NCBI RefSeq assembly: GCF_047675955.1
Contig: NW_027328081.1
Location: forward strand, 930,001-994,000
Length of the DNA: 64,000 nt
Source: Chlorocebus sabaeus
Taxonomy: Eukaryota > Chordata > Mammalia > Primates > Cercopithecidae
Direction of reading: 5' to 3'
A program made the position numbers and the translations under genes. Position 1 is the first letter of the stretch. Each line of letters opens with the position of its first letter. The notes under the pieces were generated by a model. That model had not been told where the DNA came from and made no database searches. It saw only the letters and a program-made list of their open reading frames with translations. Below, piece by piece: positions 9,955 through 22,173 of the stretch.

Positions 9955-11330
9955 AGCCTTAACGAAAGGCTTCTTGAAGGGAAAGACGTAACTCTGTGAG
10001 ATGAATTAACAGAACACAGAGCAGTTTCTCAGAAAGCTTCTTTCCAGTTTTGAACAGAAGATATTTCCTTTTTCACCGTAGCACCCTATGGGCTTCCAAA
10101 TATCCCTTTGCCAATTCCCCAAGAACAGCCTTAGCGAAAGACTTCTTGAAGGGAAAGATGTAACTCTGTGAGATGAACTAACAGCACACAGAGCAGTTTC
10201 TCAGAAAGCTTCTTTCCAGTTTTGAACGGAAGATATTTCCTTTTTCACCATAGCCCTCTATGGGCTTCCTAATATACCTTTGCCAATTCCGCAAGAACAG
10301 CCTTAGCGAAAGGCTTCTTGAAGGGGAAGACGTAACTCTGTGAGATGAATTAACAGAACACAGAGCAGTTTCTCAGAAAGCTTCTTTCCAGTTTTGAACG
10401 GAAGATATTTCCTTTTTCACCATAGCCCTCTATGGGCTTCCAAATATCCCTTTGCCAATTCCACAGGAACAGCCTTAGCCAAAGGCTTCTTGAAGGGAAA
10501 GATGTAACTCTGTGAGATGAATTAACAGAACACAGAGCAGTTTCTCATAAAGCTTCTTTCCAGTTTTGAACGGAAGATATTTCCTTTTTCACCATAGTCC
10601 TCTATGGGCTTCCAAATATCCCTTTGCCAATTCCCCAAGAACAGCCTTAGCGAAAGGCTTCTTGAAGGGAAAGACGTAACTCTGTGAGATGAATTAACAG
10701 AACACAGAGCAGTTTCTCAGAAAGCTTCTTTCCAGTTTTGAAAGGAAGATATTTCCTTTTTCACCATAGCCCCCTATGGGCTTCCAAATATCCCTTTGCC
10801 AATTCCCCAAGAACAGCCTTAGCGAAAGGCTTCTTGAAGGGAAAGATGTAACTCTGTGAGATGAATTAACAGAACACAGAGCAGTTTCTCAGAAAGCTTC
10901 TTTCCGGTTTTGAACGGAAGATATTTCCTTTTTCACCATAGCCCTCTATGGGCTTCCAAATATCCCTTTGCCAATTCCACAAGAACAGCCTTAGCGAAAG
11001 GCTTCTTGAAGGGAAAGATGTAACTCTCTGAGATGAATTAACAGAACACAGCGCAGTTTCTCAGAAAGCTTCTTTCCAGTTTTGAACGGAAGATATTTCC
11101 TTTTTCACCATAGCCCTGTATGGGCTTCCAAATATCCCTTTGCCAATTCCACAAGAACAGCCTTAGCGAAAGGCATCTTGAAGGGAAAGATGTAACTCTG
11201 TGAGATGAATTAACAGAACACAGAGCAGTTTCTCAGAAAGCTTCTTTCCAGTTTTGAACGGAAGATATTTCCTTTTTCACCATAGCCCTCTATGGGCTTC
11301 CAAATATCCCATTGCCAATTCCCCAAGAAC
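9955..11330 (-). repeat. 8-monomer HOR unit, copy 1 (1,376 bp)
   Basis: This is the first of two tandem copies offset by exactly 1,376 bp (8 x 172). Shared markers: ACCGTAGCACCCTATG (10081/11457), TTCCTAATATACC (about 10266/11642), GAAGGGGAAGACG (about 10320/11696), CTCATAAAG (10546/11922), CATAGTCCTC (about 10594/11970), TTTTGAAAGG (about 10737/12113), TTTCCGG (about 10901/12277), and CTCTCTGAGATG with CAGCGCAG (about 11025/12401). The left boundary is fuzzy. Confidence 0.83.
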
Positions 11331-12706
11331 AGCCTTAGCGAAAGGCTTCTTGAAGGGAAAGACGTAACTCTGTGAGATGAACTAACAGAACACAGAGCAG
11401 TTTCTCAGAAAGCTTCTTTCCAGTTTTGAACGGAAGATATTTCCTTTTTCACCGTAGCACCCTATGGGCTTCCAAATATCCCTTTGCCAATTCCCCAAGA
11501 ACAGCCTTAGCGAAAGACTTCTTGAAGGGAAAGATGTAACTCTGTGAGATGAACTAACAGAACACAGAGCAGTTTCTCAGAAAGCTTCTTTCCAGTTTTG
11601 AACGGAAGATATTTCCTTTTTCACCATAGCCCTCTATGGGCTTCCTAATATACCTTTGCCAATTCCGCAAGAACAGCCTTAGCGAAAGGCTTCTTGAAGG
11701 GGAAGACGTAACTCTGTGAGATGAATTAACAGAAAACAGAGCAGTTTCTCAGAAAGCTTCTTTCCAGTTTTGAACGGAAGATATTTCCTTTTTCACCATA
11801 GCCCTCTATGGGCTTCCAAATATCCCTTTGCCAATTCCACAAGAACAGCCTTAGCCAAAGGCTTCTTGAAGGGAAAGATGTAACTCTGTGAGATGAATTA
11901 ACAGAACACAGAGCAGTTTCTCATAAAGCTTCTTTCCAGTTTTGAACGGAAGATAATTACTTTTTCACCATAGTCCTCTATGGGATTCCAAATATCCCTT
12001 TGCCAATTCCCCAAGAACAGCCTTAGCGAAAGGCTTCTTGAAGGGAAAGACGTAATTCTGTGAGATGAATTAACAGAACACAGAGCAGTTTCTCAGAAAG
12101 CTTCTTTCCAGTTTTGAAAGGAAGATATTTCCTTTTTCACCATAGCCCCCTATGGGCTTCCAAATATCCCTTTGCCAATTCCCCAAGAACAGCCTTAGCG
12201 AAAGGCTTCTTGAAGGGAAAGATGTAACTCTGTGAGATGAATTAACAGAACACAGAGCAGTTTCTCAGAAAGCTTCTTTCCGGTTTTGAACGGAAGATAT
12301 TTCCTTTTTCACCATAGCCCTCTATGGGCTTCCAAATATCCCTTTGCCAATTCCACAAGAACAGCCTTAGCGAAAGGCTTCTTGAAGGGAAAGATGTAAC
12401 TCTCTGAGATGAATTATCAGAACACAGCGCAGTTTCTCAGAAAGCTTCTTTCCAGTTTTGAACGGAAGATATTTCCTTTTTCACCATAGCCCTGTATGGG
12501 CTTCCAAATATCCCTTTGCCAATTCCACAAGAACAGCCTTAGCGAAAGGCATCTTGAAGGGAAAGATGTAACTCTGTGAGATGAATTAACAGAACACAGA
12601 GCAGTTTCTCAGAAAGCTTCTTTCCAGTTTTGAACGGAACATATTTCCTTTTTCACCATAGCCCTCTATGGGCTTCCAAATACCCTTTGCCAATTCCACA
12701 AGAACA
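11331..12706 (-). repeat. 8-monomer HOR unit, copy 2 (1,376 bp)
   Basis: This copy repeats the markers of copy 1 at +1,376 bp. Differences include GATAATTACTTTTT (about 11953) for GATATTTCCTTTTT, GACGTAATTC (about 12050) and GAATTATCAG (about 12411). After about 12640 it passes into an AACAT plus deletion monomer and the match ends. Confidence 0.83.
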
Positions 12707-15474
12707 GCCTTAGCGAAAGGCTTCTTGAAGGGAAAGAGGTAACTCTGTGAGATGAACTAACAGAACACAGAGCAGTTTCTCAGAAAGCTTCTTTCCAGTT
12801 TTGAACGGAAGATATTTCCTTTTTCACCATAGCCCCCTATGGGCTTCCAAATATCCCTTTGCCAATTCCCCAAGAACAGCCTTAGCGAAAGACTTCTTGA
12901 AGGGAAAGATGTTACTCTGTGAGATGAATTAACAGAACACAGAGCAGTTTCTCAGAAAGCTTCTTTCCAGTTTTGAACGGAAGATACTTCCTTTTTCACC
13001 ATAGCCCTCTATGGGCTTCCAAATATCCCTTTGCCAATTCCACAAGAACAGCCTTAGCGAAAGGCTTCTTGAAGGGAAAGATGTAACTCTCTGCGATGAA
13101 TTAACAGAACACAGCGCAGTTTCTCAGAAAGCTTCTTTCCAGTTTTGAACGGAAGATATTTCCTTTTTCACCATAGCCCTCTATGGGCTTCCAAATATCC
13201 CTTTGCCAATTCCACAAGAACAGCCTTAGCGAAAGGCATCTTGAAGGGAAAGATGTAACTCTGTGAGATGAATTAACAGAACACAGAGCAGTTTCTCAGA
13301 AAGCTTCTTTCCAGTTTTGAACGGAACATATTTCCTTTTTCACCATAGCCCTCTATGGGCTTCCAAATACCCTTTGCCAATTCCACAAGAACAGCCTTAG
13401 CGAAAGGCTTCTTGAAGGGAAAGACGTAACTCTGTGAGATGAATTAACAGAACACAGAGCAGTTTCTCAGAATGCTTCTTTCCAGTTTTGAACGGAAGAT
13501 ATTTCCTTTTTCACCATAGCCCTCTATGGGCTTCCAAATATCCCATTGCCAATACCCCAAGAACAGCCTTAGCGAAAGGCTTCTTGAAGGGAAAGATGTA
13601 ACTCTGTGAGATGAACTAACAGAACACAGAGCAGTTTCTCAGAAAGCTTCTTTCCAGTTTTGAACGGAAGATATTTCCTTTTTCACCATAGCCCCCTATG
13701 GGCTTCCAAATATCCCTTTGCCAATTCCACAAGAACAGCCTTAGCGAAAGACTTCATGAAGGGAAAGATGTAACTCTGTGAGATGAATTAACAGAACACA
13801 GAGCAGTTTCTCAGAAAGCTTCTTTCCAGTTTTGAACGGAAGATATTTCCTTTTTCACCATAGCCCTCTATGGGCTTCCAAATATCCCTTTGCCAATTCC
13901 ACAAGAACAGCCTTAGCGAAAGGCTTCTTGAAGGGAAAGATGTAACTCTGTGAGATGAATTAACAGAACACAGAGCAGTTTCTCAGAAAGCTTCTTTCCA
14001 GTTTTGAACGGAAGATATTTCCTTTTTCACCATAGCCCTCTATGGGCTTCCAAATATCCCTTTGCCAATTCCCCAAGAACAGCCTTAGCGAAAGGCTTCT
14101 TGAAGGGAAAGACGTAACTCTGTGAGATGAATTAACAGAACACAGAGCATTTTCTCAGAAAGCTTCTTTCCAGTTTTGAACGGAAGATATTTCCTTTTTC
14201 ACCATAGCCCTCTATGGGCTTCCAAATATCCCTTTGCCAATTCCACAAGAACAGCCTTAGCGAAAGGCTTCTTGAAGGGAAAGATGTAACTCTGTGAGAT
14301 GAATCAACAGAACACAGAGCAGTTTCTCAGAAAGCTTCTTTCCAGTTTTGAACGGAAGATATTTCCTTTTTCACCATAGCCCCCTATGGGCTTCCAAATA
14401 TCCCTTTGCCAATTCCCCAAGAACAGCCTTAGCAAAAGGCTTCTTGAAGGGAAAGATGTAACTCTGTGAGATGAATTAACAGAACACAGAGCAGTTTCTC
14501 AGAAAGCTTCTTTCCAGTTTTGAACGGAAGATATTTCCTTTTTCACCATAGCCCTCTATGGGCTTCCAAATATCCCTTTGCCAATTCCACAAGAACAGCC
14601 TTAGCGAAAGGCTTCTTGAAGGGAAAGATGTAAGTCTCTGAGATGAATTAACAGAACACAGCGCAGTTTCTCAGAAAGCTTCTTTCCAGTTTTGAACGGA
14701 AGATATTTCCTTTTTCACCATAGCCCTCTATGGGCTTCCAAATATCCCTTTGCCAATTCCACAAGAACAGCCTTAGCTAAAGGCTTCTTGAAGGGAAAGA
14801 TGTAACTCTATGAGATGAATTAACAGAACACAGAGCAGTTTCTCAGAAAGCTTCTTTCCAATTTTGAACGGAAGATATTTCCTTTTTCATCATAGCCCTC
14901 TATGGGCTTCCAAATATCCCTTTGCCAATTCCCCAAGAACAGCCTTAGCGAAAGGCTTCTTGAAAGGAAAGACGTAACTCTGTGAGATGAATTAACAGAA
15001 CACAGAGCAGTTTGTCAGAAAGCTTCTTTCCTGTTTTGAACGGAAGATATTTCCTTTTTCACCATAGCCCCCTATGGGCTTCCAAATATCCCTTTGCCAA
15101 TTCCACAAGAACAGCCTTAGCGAAAGACTTCTTGAAGGGAAAGATGTAACTCTGTGAGATGAATTAACAGAACACAGAGTAGTTTCTCAGAAAGCTTCTT
15201 TCCAGTTTTGAACGGAAGATATTTCCTTTTTCACCATAGCCCCCTATGGGCTTCCAAATATCCCTTTGCCAATTCCACAAGAACAGACTTAGCGAAAGGC
15301 TTCTTGAAGGGAAAGATGTAACTCTGTGAGATGAATTAACAGAACACAGAGCAGTTTCTCAGAAAGCTTCTTTCCAGTTTTGAACGGAAGATATTTCCTT
15401 TTTCACCATAGCCCTCTATGAGCTTCCAAATATCCCTTTGCCAATTCCACAAGAACAGCCATAGCGAAAGGCTT
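12707..15474 (-). repeat. Mixed alpha satellite with a 5-mer echo
   Basis: This region holds about 16 monomers of mixed types. CTCTCTGAGATG/CAGCGCAG monomers occur near 13089 (as CTCTGCGATG), 14636 and 15492. AGCTAAAGG at 14776 and 15636 and the CTCTATGAG/CATCATAG monomers after them are 860 bp apart, a 5-mer duplication spanning about 14.3-15.87 kb with several differences. Many monomers carry CCCAAGAAC and GACGTAAC. No gene or unrelated sequence is present. Confidence 0.72.
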
Positions 15475-16505
15475 CTTGAAGGGAAAGATGTAACTCTCTG
15501 AGATGAATTAACAGAACACAGCGCAGTTTCTCAGAAAGCTTCTTTCCAGTTTTGAACGGAAGATATTTCCTTTTTCACCCTAGCCCTCTATGGGCTTCCA
15601 AATATCCCTTTGCCAATTCCACAAGAACAGCCTTAGCTAAAGGCTTCTTGAAGGGAAAGATGTAACTCTATGAGATGAATTAACAGAACACAGAGCAGTT
15701 TCTCAGAAAGCTTCTTTCCAGTTTTGAACGGAAGATATTTCCTTTTTCATCATAGCCCTCTATGGGCTTCCAAATATCCCTTTGCCAATTCCCCAAGAAC
15801 AGCCTTAGCGAAAGGCTTCTTGAAGGGAAAGACGTAACTCTGTGAGATGAATTAACAGAACACAGAGCAGTTTCTCAGAAAGCTTCTTTCCACTTCTGAA
15901 CGAAAGATATTTCATTTTTCACCATAGCCCTCTATGGGCTTCCAAATATCCCTTTGCCAATTCCACAAGAACAGCCTTAGCGAAAGGCTTCTTGAAGGGA
16001 AAGATGTTACTCTGTGAGATGAATTAACAGAACACAGAGCAGTTTCTCAGAAAGCTTCTTTCCAGTTTTGAACGGAAGATATTTCCTTTTTCACCATAGC
16101 CCTCTATTTGCTTCCAAATATCCCTTTGCCAATTCCACAAGAACAGCCTTAGCGAAAGGCTTCTTGAAGGGAAAGATGTAACTCTGTGAGATGAATTAAC
16201 AGAACACAGAGCAGTTTCTCAGAAAGCTTCTTTCCAGTTTTGAACGGAAGATATTTCCTTTTTCACCATAGCCCTGTATGGGCTTCCAAATATCCCTTTG
16301 CCAATTCCACAAGAACAGCCTTAGCGAAAGGCATCTTGAAGGGAAAGATGTAACTCTGTGAGATGAATTAACAGAACACAGAGCAGTTTCTCAGAAAGCT
16401 TCTTTCCACTTTTGAACGGAAGATATTTCCTTTTTCACCATAGCCCTCTATGGGCTTCCAAGTACCCTTTGCCAATTCCACAAGAACAGCCTTAGCGAAA
16501 GGCTT
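15475..16505 (-). repeat. Divergent six-monomer copy of the core module (M1)
   Basis: Six monomers match the first six of the 9-monomer core module, in order: CTCTCTGAG/CAGCGCAG/CCCTAG; CTATGAG/CATCATAG/CCCAAG; CACTTCTGAACGAAAG with TTCATTTTTC; GTTACTC/CTATTTGC; CTGTATGGG with GGCATC; and AAGTACCC with its 1-bp deletion. Unlike all later copies, the junction before the GTTACTC monomer is intact (CTTCTTGAAGGG at about 15988) and AGAAAGCTTC is kept. Its sixth monomer has GGAAGAT, not AACAT. It is probably the oldest-branching copy. Confidence 0.8.
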
Positions 16506-17537
16506 CTTGAAGGGAAAGACGTAACTCTGTGAGATGAATTAACAGAACACAGAGCACTTTCTCAGAAAGCTTCTTTCCAGTTTTGAACGGAAGATATTTC
16601 CTTTTTCACCATAGCCCTCTATGGGCTTATAAATATCCCATTGCCAATTCCCCAAGAACAGCCTTAGCGAAAGGCTTCTTGAAGGGAAAGATGTAACTCT
16701 GTGAGATGAACTAACAGAACACAGAGCAGTTTCTCACAAAGTTTCTTTCCAGTTTTTAACGGAAGATATTTCCATTTTCACCATAGCCCTCTATGGGCTT
16801 CCAAATCTCCCTTTGCCAATTCCACAAGAACAGCCTTAGCGAAAGGCTTCTTGAAGGGAAAGATGTAACTCTGTGAGATGAACTAACAGAACACAGAGCA
16901 GTTTCTCACAAAGTTTCTTTCCAGTTTTGAACGGAAGATATTTCCATTTTCACCATAGCCCCCTATGGGCTTCCAAATATCCCTTTGCCAATTCCACAAG
17001 AACAGCCTTAGCGAAAGACTTCTTGAAGGGAAAGATGTAACTCTGTGAGATGAATTAACAGAACACAGAGCAGTTTCTCAGAAAGCTTCTTTCCAGTTTT
17101 GAACGGAAGATATTTCCTTTTTCACCATAGCCCTCTATGGGCTTCCAAATATCCCTTTGCCAATTCCACAAGAACAGCCTTAGCGAAAGGCTTCTTGAAG
17201 GGAAAGATGTAACTCTGTGAGATGAATTAACAGAACACAGAGCAGTTTCTCAGAAAGCTTCTTTCCAGTTTTGAACGGAAGATATTTCCTTTTTCACCAT
17301 AGCCCTCTATGGGCTTCCAAATATACCTTTGCCAATTCACCAAGAACAGCCTTAGCGAAAGGCTTCTTGAAGGGAAAGACGTAACTCTGTGAGATGAATT
17401 AACAGAACACAGAGGAGTTTCTCAGAAAGCTTCTTTCCAGTTTTGAACGGAAGATATTTCCTTTTTCACCATAGCCCTCTATGGGCTTCCAAATATCCCT
17501 TTGCCAATTCCACAAGAACAGCCATAGCGAAAGGCTT

Positions 17538-19082
17538 CTTGAAGGGAAAGATGGAACTCTCTGAGATGAATTAACAGAACACAGCGCAGTTTCTCAGAAA
17601 GCTTCTTTCCAGTTTTGAACGGAAGATATTTCCTTTTTCACCCTAGCCCTCTATGGGCTTCCAAATATCCCTTTGCCAATTCCACAAGAACAGCCTTAGC
17701 TAAAAGCTTCTTGAAGGGAAAGATGTAACTCTATGAGATGAATTAACAGAACACAGAGCAGTTTCTCAGAAAGCTTCTTTCCAATTTTGAACGGAAGATA
17801 TTTCCTTTTTCATCATAGCCCTCTATGGGCTTCCAAATATCCCTTTGCCAATTCCCCAAGAACAGCCTTAGCGAAAGGCTTCTTGAAGGGAAAGACGTAA
17901 CTCTGTGAGATGAATTAACAGAACACAGAGCAGTTTCTCAGAAAGCTTCTTTCCACTTCTGAACGAAAGATATTTCATTTTTCACCATAGCCCTCTATGG
18001 GCTTCCAAATATCCCTTTGCCAATTCCACAAGAACAGCCTTAGCGAAAGGCTTCTAAGGGAAAGATGTTACTCTGTGAGATGAATTAACAGAACACAGAG
18101 CAGTTTCTCAGAAATCTTCTTTCCAGTTTTGAACGGAAGATATTTCCTTTTTCACCATAGCCCTCTATTTGCTTCCAAATATCCCTTTGCCAATTCCACA
18201 AGAACAGCCTTAGCGAAAGGCTTCTTGATGGGAAAGATGTAACTCTGTGAGATGAATTAACAGAACACAGAGCAGTTTCTCAGAAAGCTTCTTTCCAGTT
18301 TTGAACGGAAGATATTTCCTTTTCCACCATAGCCCTGTATGGGCTTCCAAATATCCCTTTGCCAATTCCACAAGAACAGCCTTAGCGAAAGGCATCTTGA
18401 AGGGAAAGATGTAACTCTGTGAGATGAATTAACAGAACACAGAGCAGTTTCTCAGAAAGCTTCTTTCCAGTTTTGAACGGAACATATTTCCTTTTTCACC
18501 ATAGCCCTCTATGGGCTTCCAAGTACCCTTTGCCAATTCCACAAGAACAGCCTTAGCGAAAGGCTTCTTGAAGGGAAAGACGTAACTCTGTGAGATGAAT
18601 TAACAGAACACAGAGCAGTTTCTCAGAAAGCTTCTTTCCAGTTTTGAACGGAAGATATTTCCTTTTTCACCATAGCAATCTATGGGCTTCCAAATATACC
18701 TTTGCCAATTCCCCAAGAACAGCCTTAGCGAAAGGCTTCTTGAAGGGAAAGACGTAACTCTGTGAGATGAATTAACAGAACACAGAGCAGTTTCTCAGAA
18801 AGCTTCTTTCCAGTTTTGAACGGAAGATATTTCCCTTTTCACCATAGCCCTCTATGGGCTTCCAAATATCCCTTTGCCAATTCCACAAGAACAGCCTCAG
18901 CGAAAGGCTTCTTGAAGGGAAAGATGTAACTCTGTGCGATGAATCAACAGAACACAGAGCAGTTTCTCAGAAAGCTTCTTTCCAGTTTTGAACGGAAGAT
19001 ATTTCCTTTTTCACCATAGCCCCCTATGGGCTTCCAAATATCCCTTTGCCAATTCCCCAAGAACAGCCTTAGCGAAAGGCTT
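17538..19082 (-). repeat. 9-monomer core module M2 (block A1)
   Basis: Nine monomers (1,545 bp, 3 bp short of 9 x 172) in fixed order: GGAACTCTCTG/CCCTAG; CTATGAG/CATCATAG; CACTTCTGAACGAAAG; GTTACTC/GAAATCTTC/CTATTTGC; TTGATGGG/CTGTATGGG; AACAT plus AAGTACCC; GCAATCTATGGG/ATACC; TTCCCTTTTC; GTGCGATGAATCAAC/CCCCCTATGGG. It carries the 2-bp deletion CTTCTAAGGG at 18051. It is followed by a 9-monomer linker (19083-20628). Confidence 0.85.
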
Positions 19083-20628
19083 CTTGAAGGGAAAGATGTA
19101 ACTCTGTGAGATGAATTAACAGAACACAGAGCAGTTTCTCAGAAAGCTTCTTTCCAGTTTTGAACGGAAGATATTTCCTTTTTCACCATAGCCCTCTATG
19201 GGCTTCCAAATATCCCATTGCCAATTCCCCAAGAACAGCCTTAGAGAAAGGCTTCTTGAAGGGAAAGATGTAACTCTGTGACATGAACTAACAGAACACA
19301 GAGCAGTTTCTCACAAAGTTTCTTTCCAGTTTTGAACGGAAGATATTTCCATTTTCACCATAGCCCTCTATGGGCTTCCAAATATCCCTTTGCCAATTCC
19401 ACAAGAACAGCCTTAGCCAAAGGCTTCTTGAAGGGAAAGATGTAACTCTGTGAGATGAATTAACAGAACACAGAGCAGTTTCTCAGAAAGCTTCTTTCCA
19501 GTTTTGAACGGAAGATATTTCTTTTTCACCATAGCCCTCTATGGGCTTCCAAATATCCCTTTGCCAATTCCACAAGAACAGCCTTAGCGAAAGGCATCTT
19601 GAAGGGAAAGATGTAACTCTGTGAGATGAATTAACAGAACACAGAGCAGTTTCTCAGAAAGCTTCTTTCCAGTTTTGAACGGAACATATTTCCTTTTTCA
19701 CCATAGCCCTCTATGGGCTTCCAAATACCCTTTGCCAATTCCACAAGAACAGCCTTAGCGAAAGGCTTCTTGAAGGGAAAGACGTAACTCTGTGAGATGA
19801 ATTAACAGAACACAGAGCAGTTTCTCAGAAAGCTTCTTTCCAGTTTTGAACGGAAGATATTTCCTTTTTCACCATAGCCCTCTATGGGCTTCCAAATATC
19901 CCATTGCCAATTCCCCAAGAACAGCCTTAGCGAAAGGCTTCTTGAAGGGAAAGATGTAACTCTGTGAGATGAACTAACAGAACACAGAGCAGTTTCTCAG
20001 AAAGCTTCTTTCCAGTTTTGAACGGAAGATATTTCCTTTTTCACCATAGCCCCCTATGGGCTTCCAAATATCCCTTTGCCAATTCCACAAGAACAGCCTT
20101 AGCGAAAGACTTCTTGAAGGGAAAGATGTAACTCTGTGAGATGAATTAACAGAACACAGAGCAGTTTCTCAGAAAGCTTCTTTCCAGTTTTGAACGGAAG
20201 ATATTTCCTTTTTCACCATAGCCCTCTATGGGCTTCCAAATATCCCTTTGCCAATTCCACAAGAACAGCCTTAGCGAAAGGCTTCTTGAAGGGAAAGATG
20301 TAACTCTGTGAGATGAATTAACAGAACACAGAGCAGTTTCTCAGAAAGCTTCTTTCCAGTTTTGAACGGAAGATATTTCCTTTTTCACCATAGCCCTCTA
20401 TGGGCTTCCAAATATACCTTTGCCAATTCACCAAGAACAGCCTTAGCGAAAGGCTTCTTGAAGGGAAAGACGTAACTCTGTGAGATGAATTAACAGAACA
20501 CAGAGCAGTTTCTCAGAAAGCTTCTTTCCAGTTTTGAACGGAAGATATTTCCTTTTTCACCATAGCCCTCTATGGGCTTCCAAATATCCCTTTGCCAATT
20601 CCACAAGAACAGCCATAGCGAAAGGCTT

Positions 20629-22173
20629 CTTGAAGGGAAAGATGGAACTCTCTGAGATGAATTAACAGAACACAGCGCAGTTTCTCAGAAAGCTTCTTTC
20701 CAGTTTTGAACGGAAGATATTTCCTTTTTCACCCTAGCCCTCTATGGGCTTCCAAATATCCCTTTGCCAATTCCACAAGAACAGCCTTAGCTAAAAGCTT
20801 CTTGAAGGGAAAGATGTAACTCTATGAGATGAATTAACAGAACACAGAGCAGTTTCTCAGAAAGCTTCTTTCCAATTTTGAACGGAAGATATTTCCTTTT
20901 TCATCATAGCCCTCTATGGGCTTCCAAATATCCCTTTGCCAATTCCCCAAGAACAGCCTTAGCGAAAGGCTTCTTGAAGGGAAAGACGTAACTCTGTGAG
21001 ATGAATTAACAGAACACAGAGCAGTTTCTCAGAAAGCTTCTTTCCACTTCTGAACGAAAGATATTTCATTTTTCACCATAGCCCTCTATGGGCTTCCAAA
21101 TATCCCTTTGCCAATTCCACAAGAACAGCCTTAGCGAAAGGCTTCTAAGGGAAAGATGTTACTCTGTGAGATGAATTAACAGAACACAGAGCAGTTTCTC
21201 AGAAATCTTCTTTCCAGTTTTGAACGGAAGATATTTCCTTTTTCACCATAGCCCTCTATTTGCTTCCAAATATCCCTTTGCCAATTCCACAAGAACAGCC
21301 TTAGCGAAAGGCTTCTTGAAGGGAAAGATGTAACTCTGTGAGATGAATTAACAGAACACAGAGCAGTTTCTCAGAAAGCTTCTTTCCAGTTTTGAACGGA
21401 AGATATTTCCTTTTTCACCATAGCCCTGTATGGGCTTCCAAATATCCCTTTGCCAATTCCACAAGAACAGCCTTAGCGAAAGGCATCTTGAAGGGAAAGA
21501 TGTAACTCTGTGAGATGAATTAACAGAACACAGAGCAGTTTCTCAGAAAGCTTCTTTCCAGTTTTGAACGGAACATATTTCCTTTTTCACCATAGCTCTC
21601 TATGGGCTTCCAAGTACCCTTTGCCAATTCCACAAGAACAGCCTTAGCGAAAGGCTTCTTGAAGGGAAAGACGTAACTCTGTGAGATGAATTAACAGAAC
21701 ACAGAGCAGTTTCTCAGAAAGCTTCTTTCCAGTTTTGAACGGAAGATATTTCCTTTTTCACCATAGCAATCTATGGGCTTCCAAATATACCTTTGCCAAT
21801 TCCCCAAGAACAGCCTTAGCGAAAGGCTTCTTGAAGGGAAAGACGTAACTCTGTGAGATGAATTAACAGAACACAGAGCAGTTTCTCAGAAAGCTTCTTT
21901 CCAGTTTTGAACGGAAGATATTTCCCTTTTCACCATAGCCCTCTATGGGCTTCCAAATATCCCTTTGCCAATTCCACAAGAACAGCCTTAGCGAAAGGCT
22001 TCTTGAAGGGAAAGATGTAACTCTGTGCGATGAATCAACAGAACACAGAGCAGTTTCTCAGAAAGCTTCTTTCCAGTTTTGAACGGAAGATATTTCCTTT
22101 TTCACCATAGCCCCCTATGGGCTTCCAAATATCCCTTTGCCAATTCCCCAAGAACAGCCTTAGCGAAAGGCTT
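20629..22173 (-). repeat. 9-monomer core module M3 (block B1)
   Basis: Same nine-monomer order as M2, with CTTCTAAGGG at 21142. B-type features are CTTCTTGAAGGG in monomer 5 and GCTCTCTATGGG (T at 21597) in monomer 6. It is followed by a 7-monomer linker (22174-23377) in which CTTAGAGAAAGG occurs twice. Confidence 0.85.

Noticed and set aside
18210..18395. Minus-strand open frame of 61 codons, repeated at 24050-24235
   Set aside because: Satellite read-through. Its start codon comes from GGCATCTTG and its length from local variants. The second copy is the 5,840-bp duplicate.
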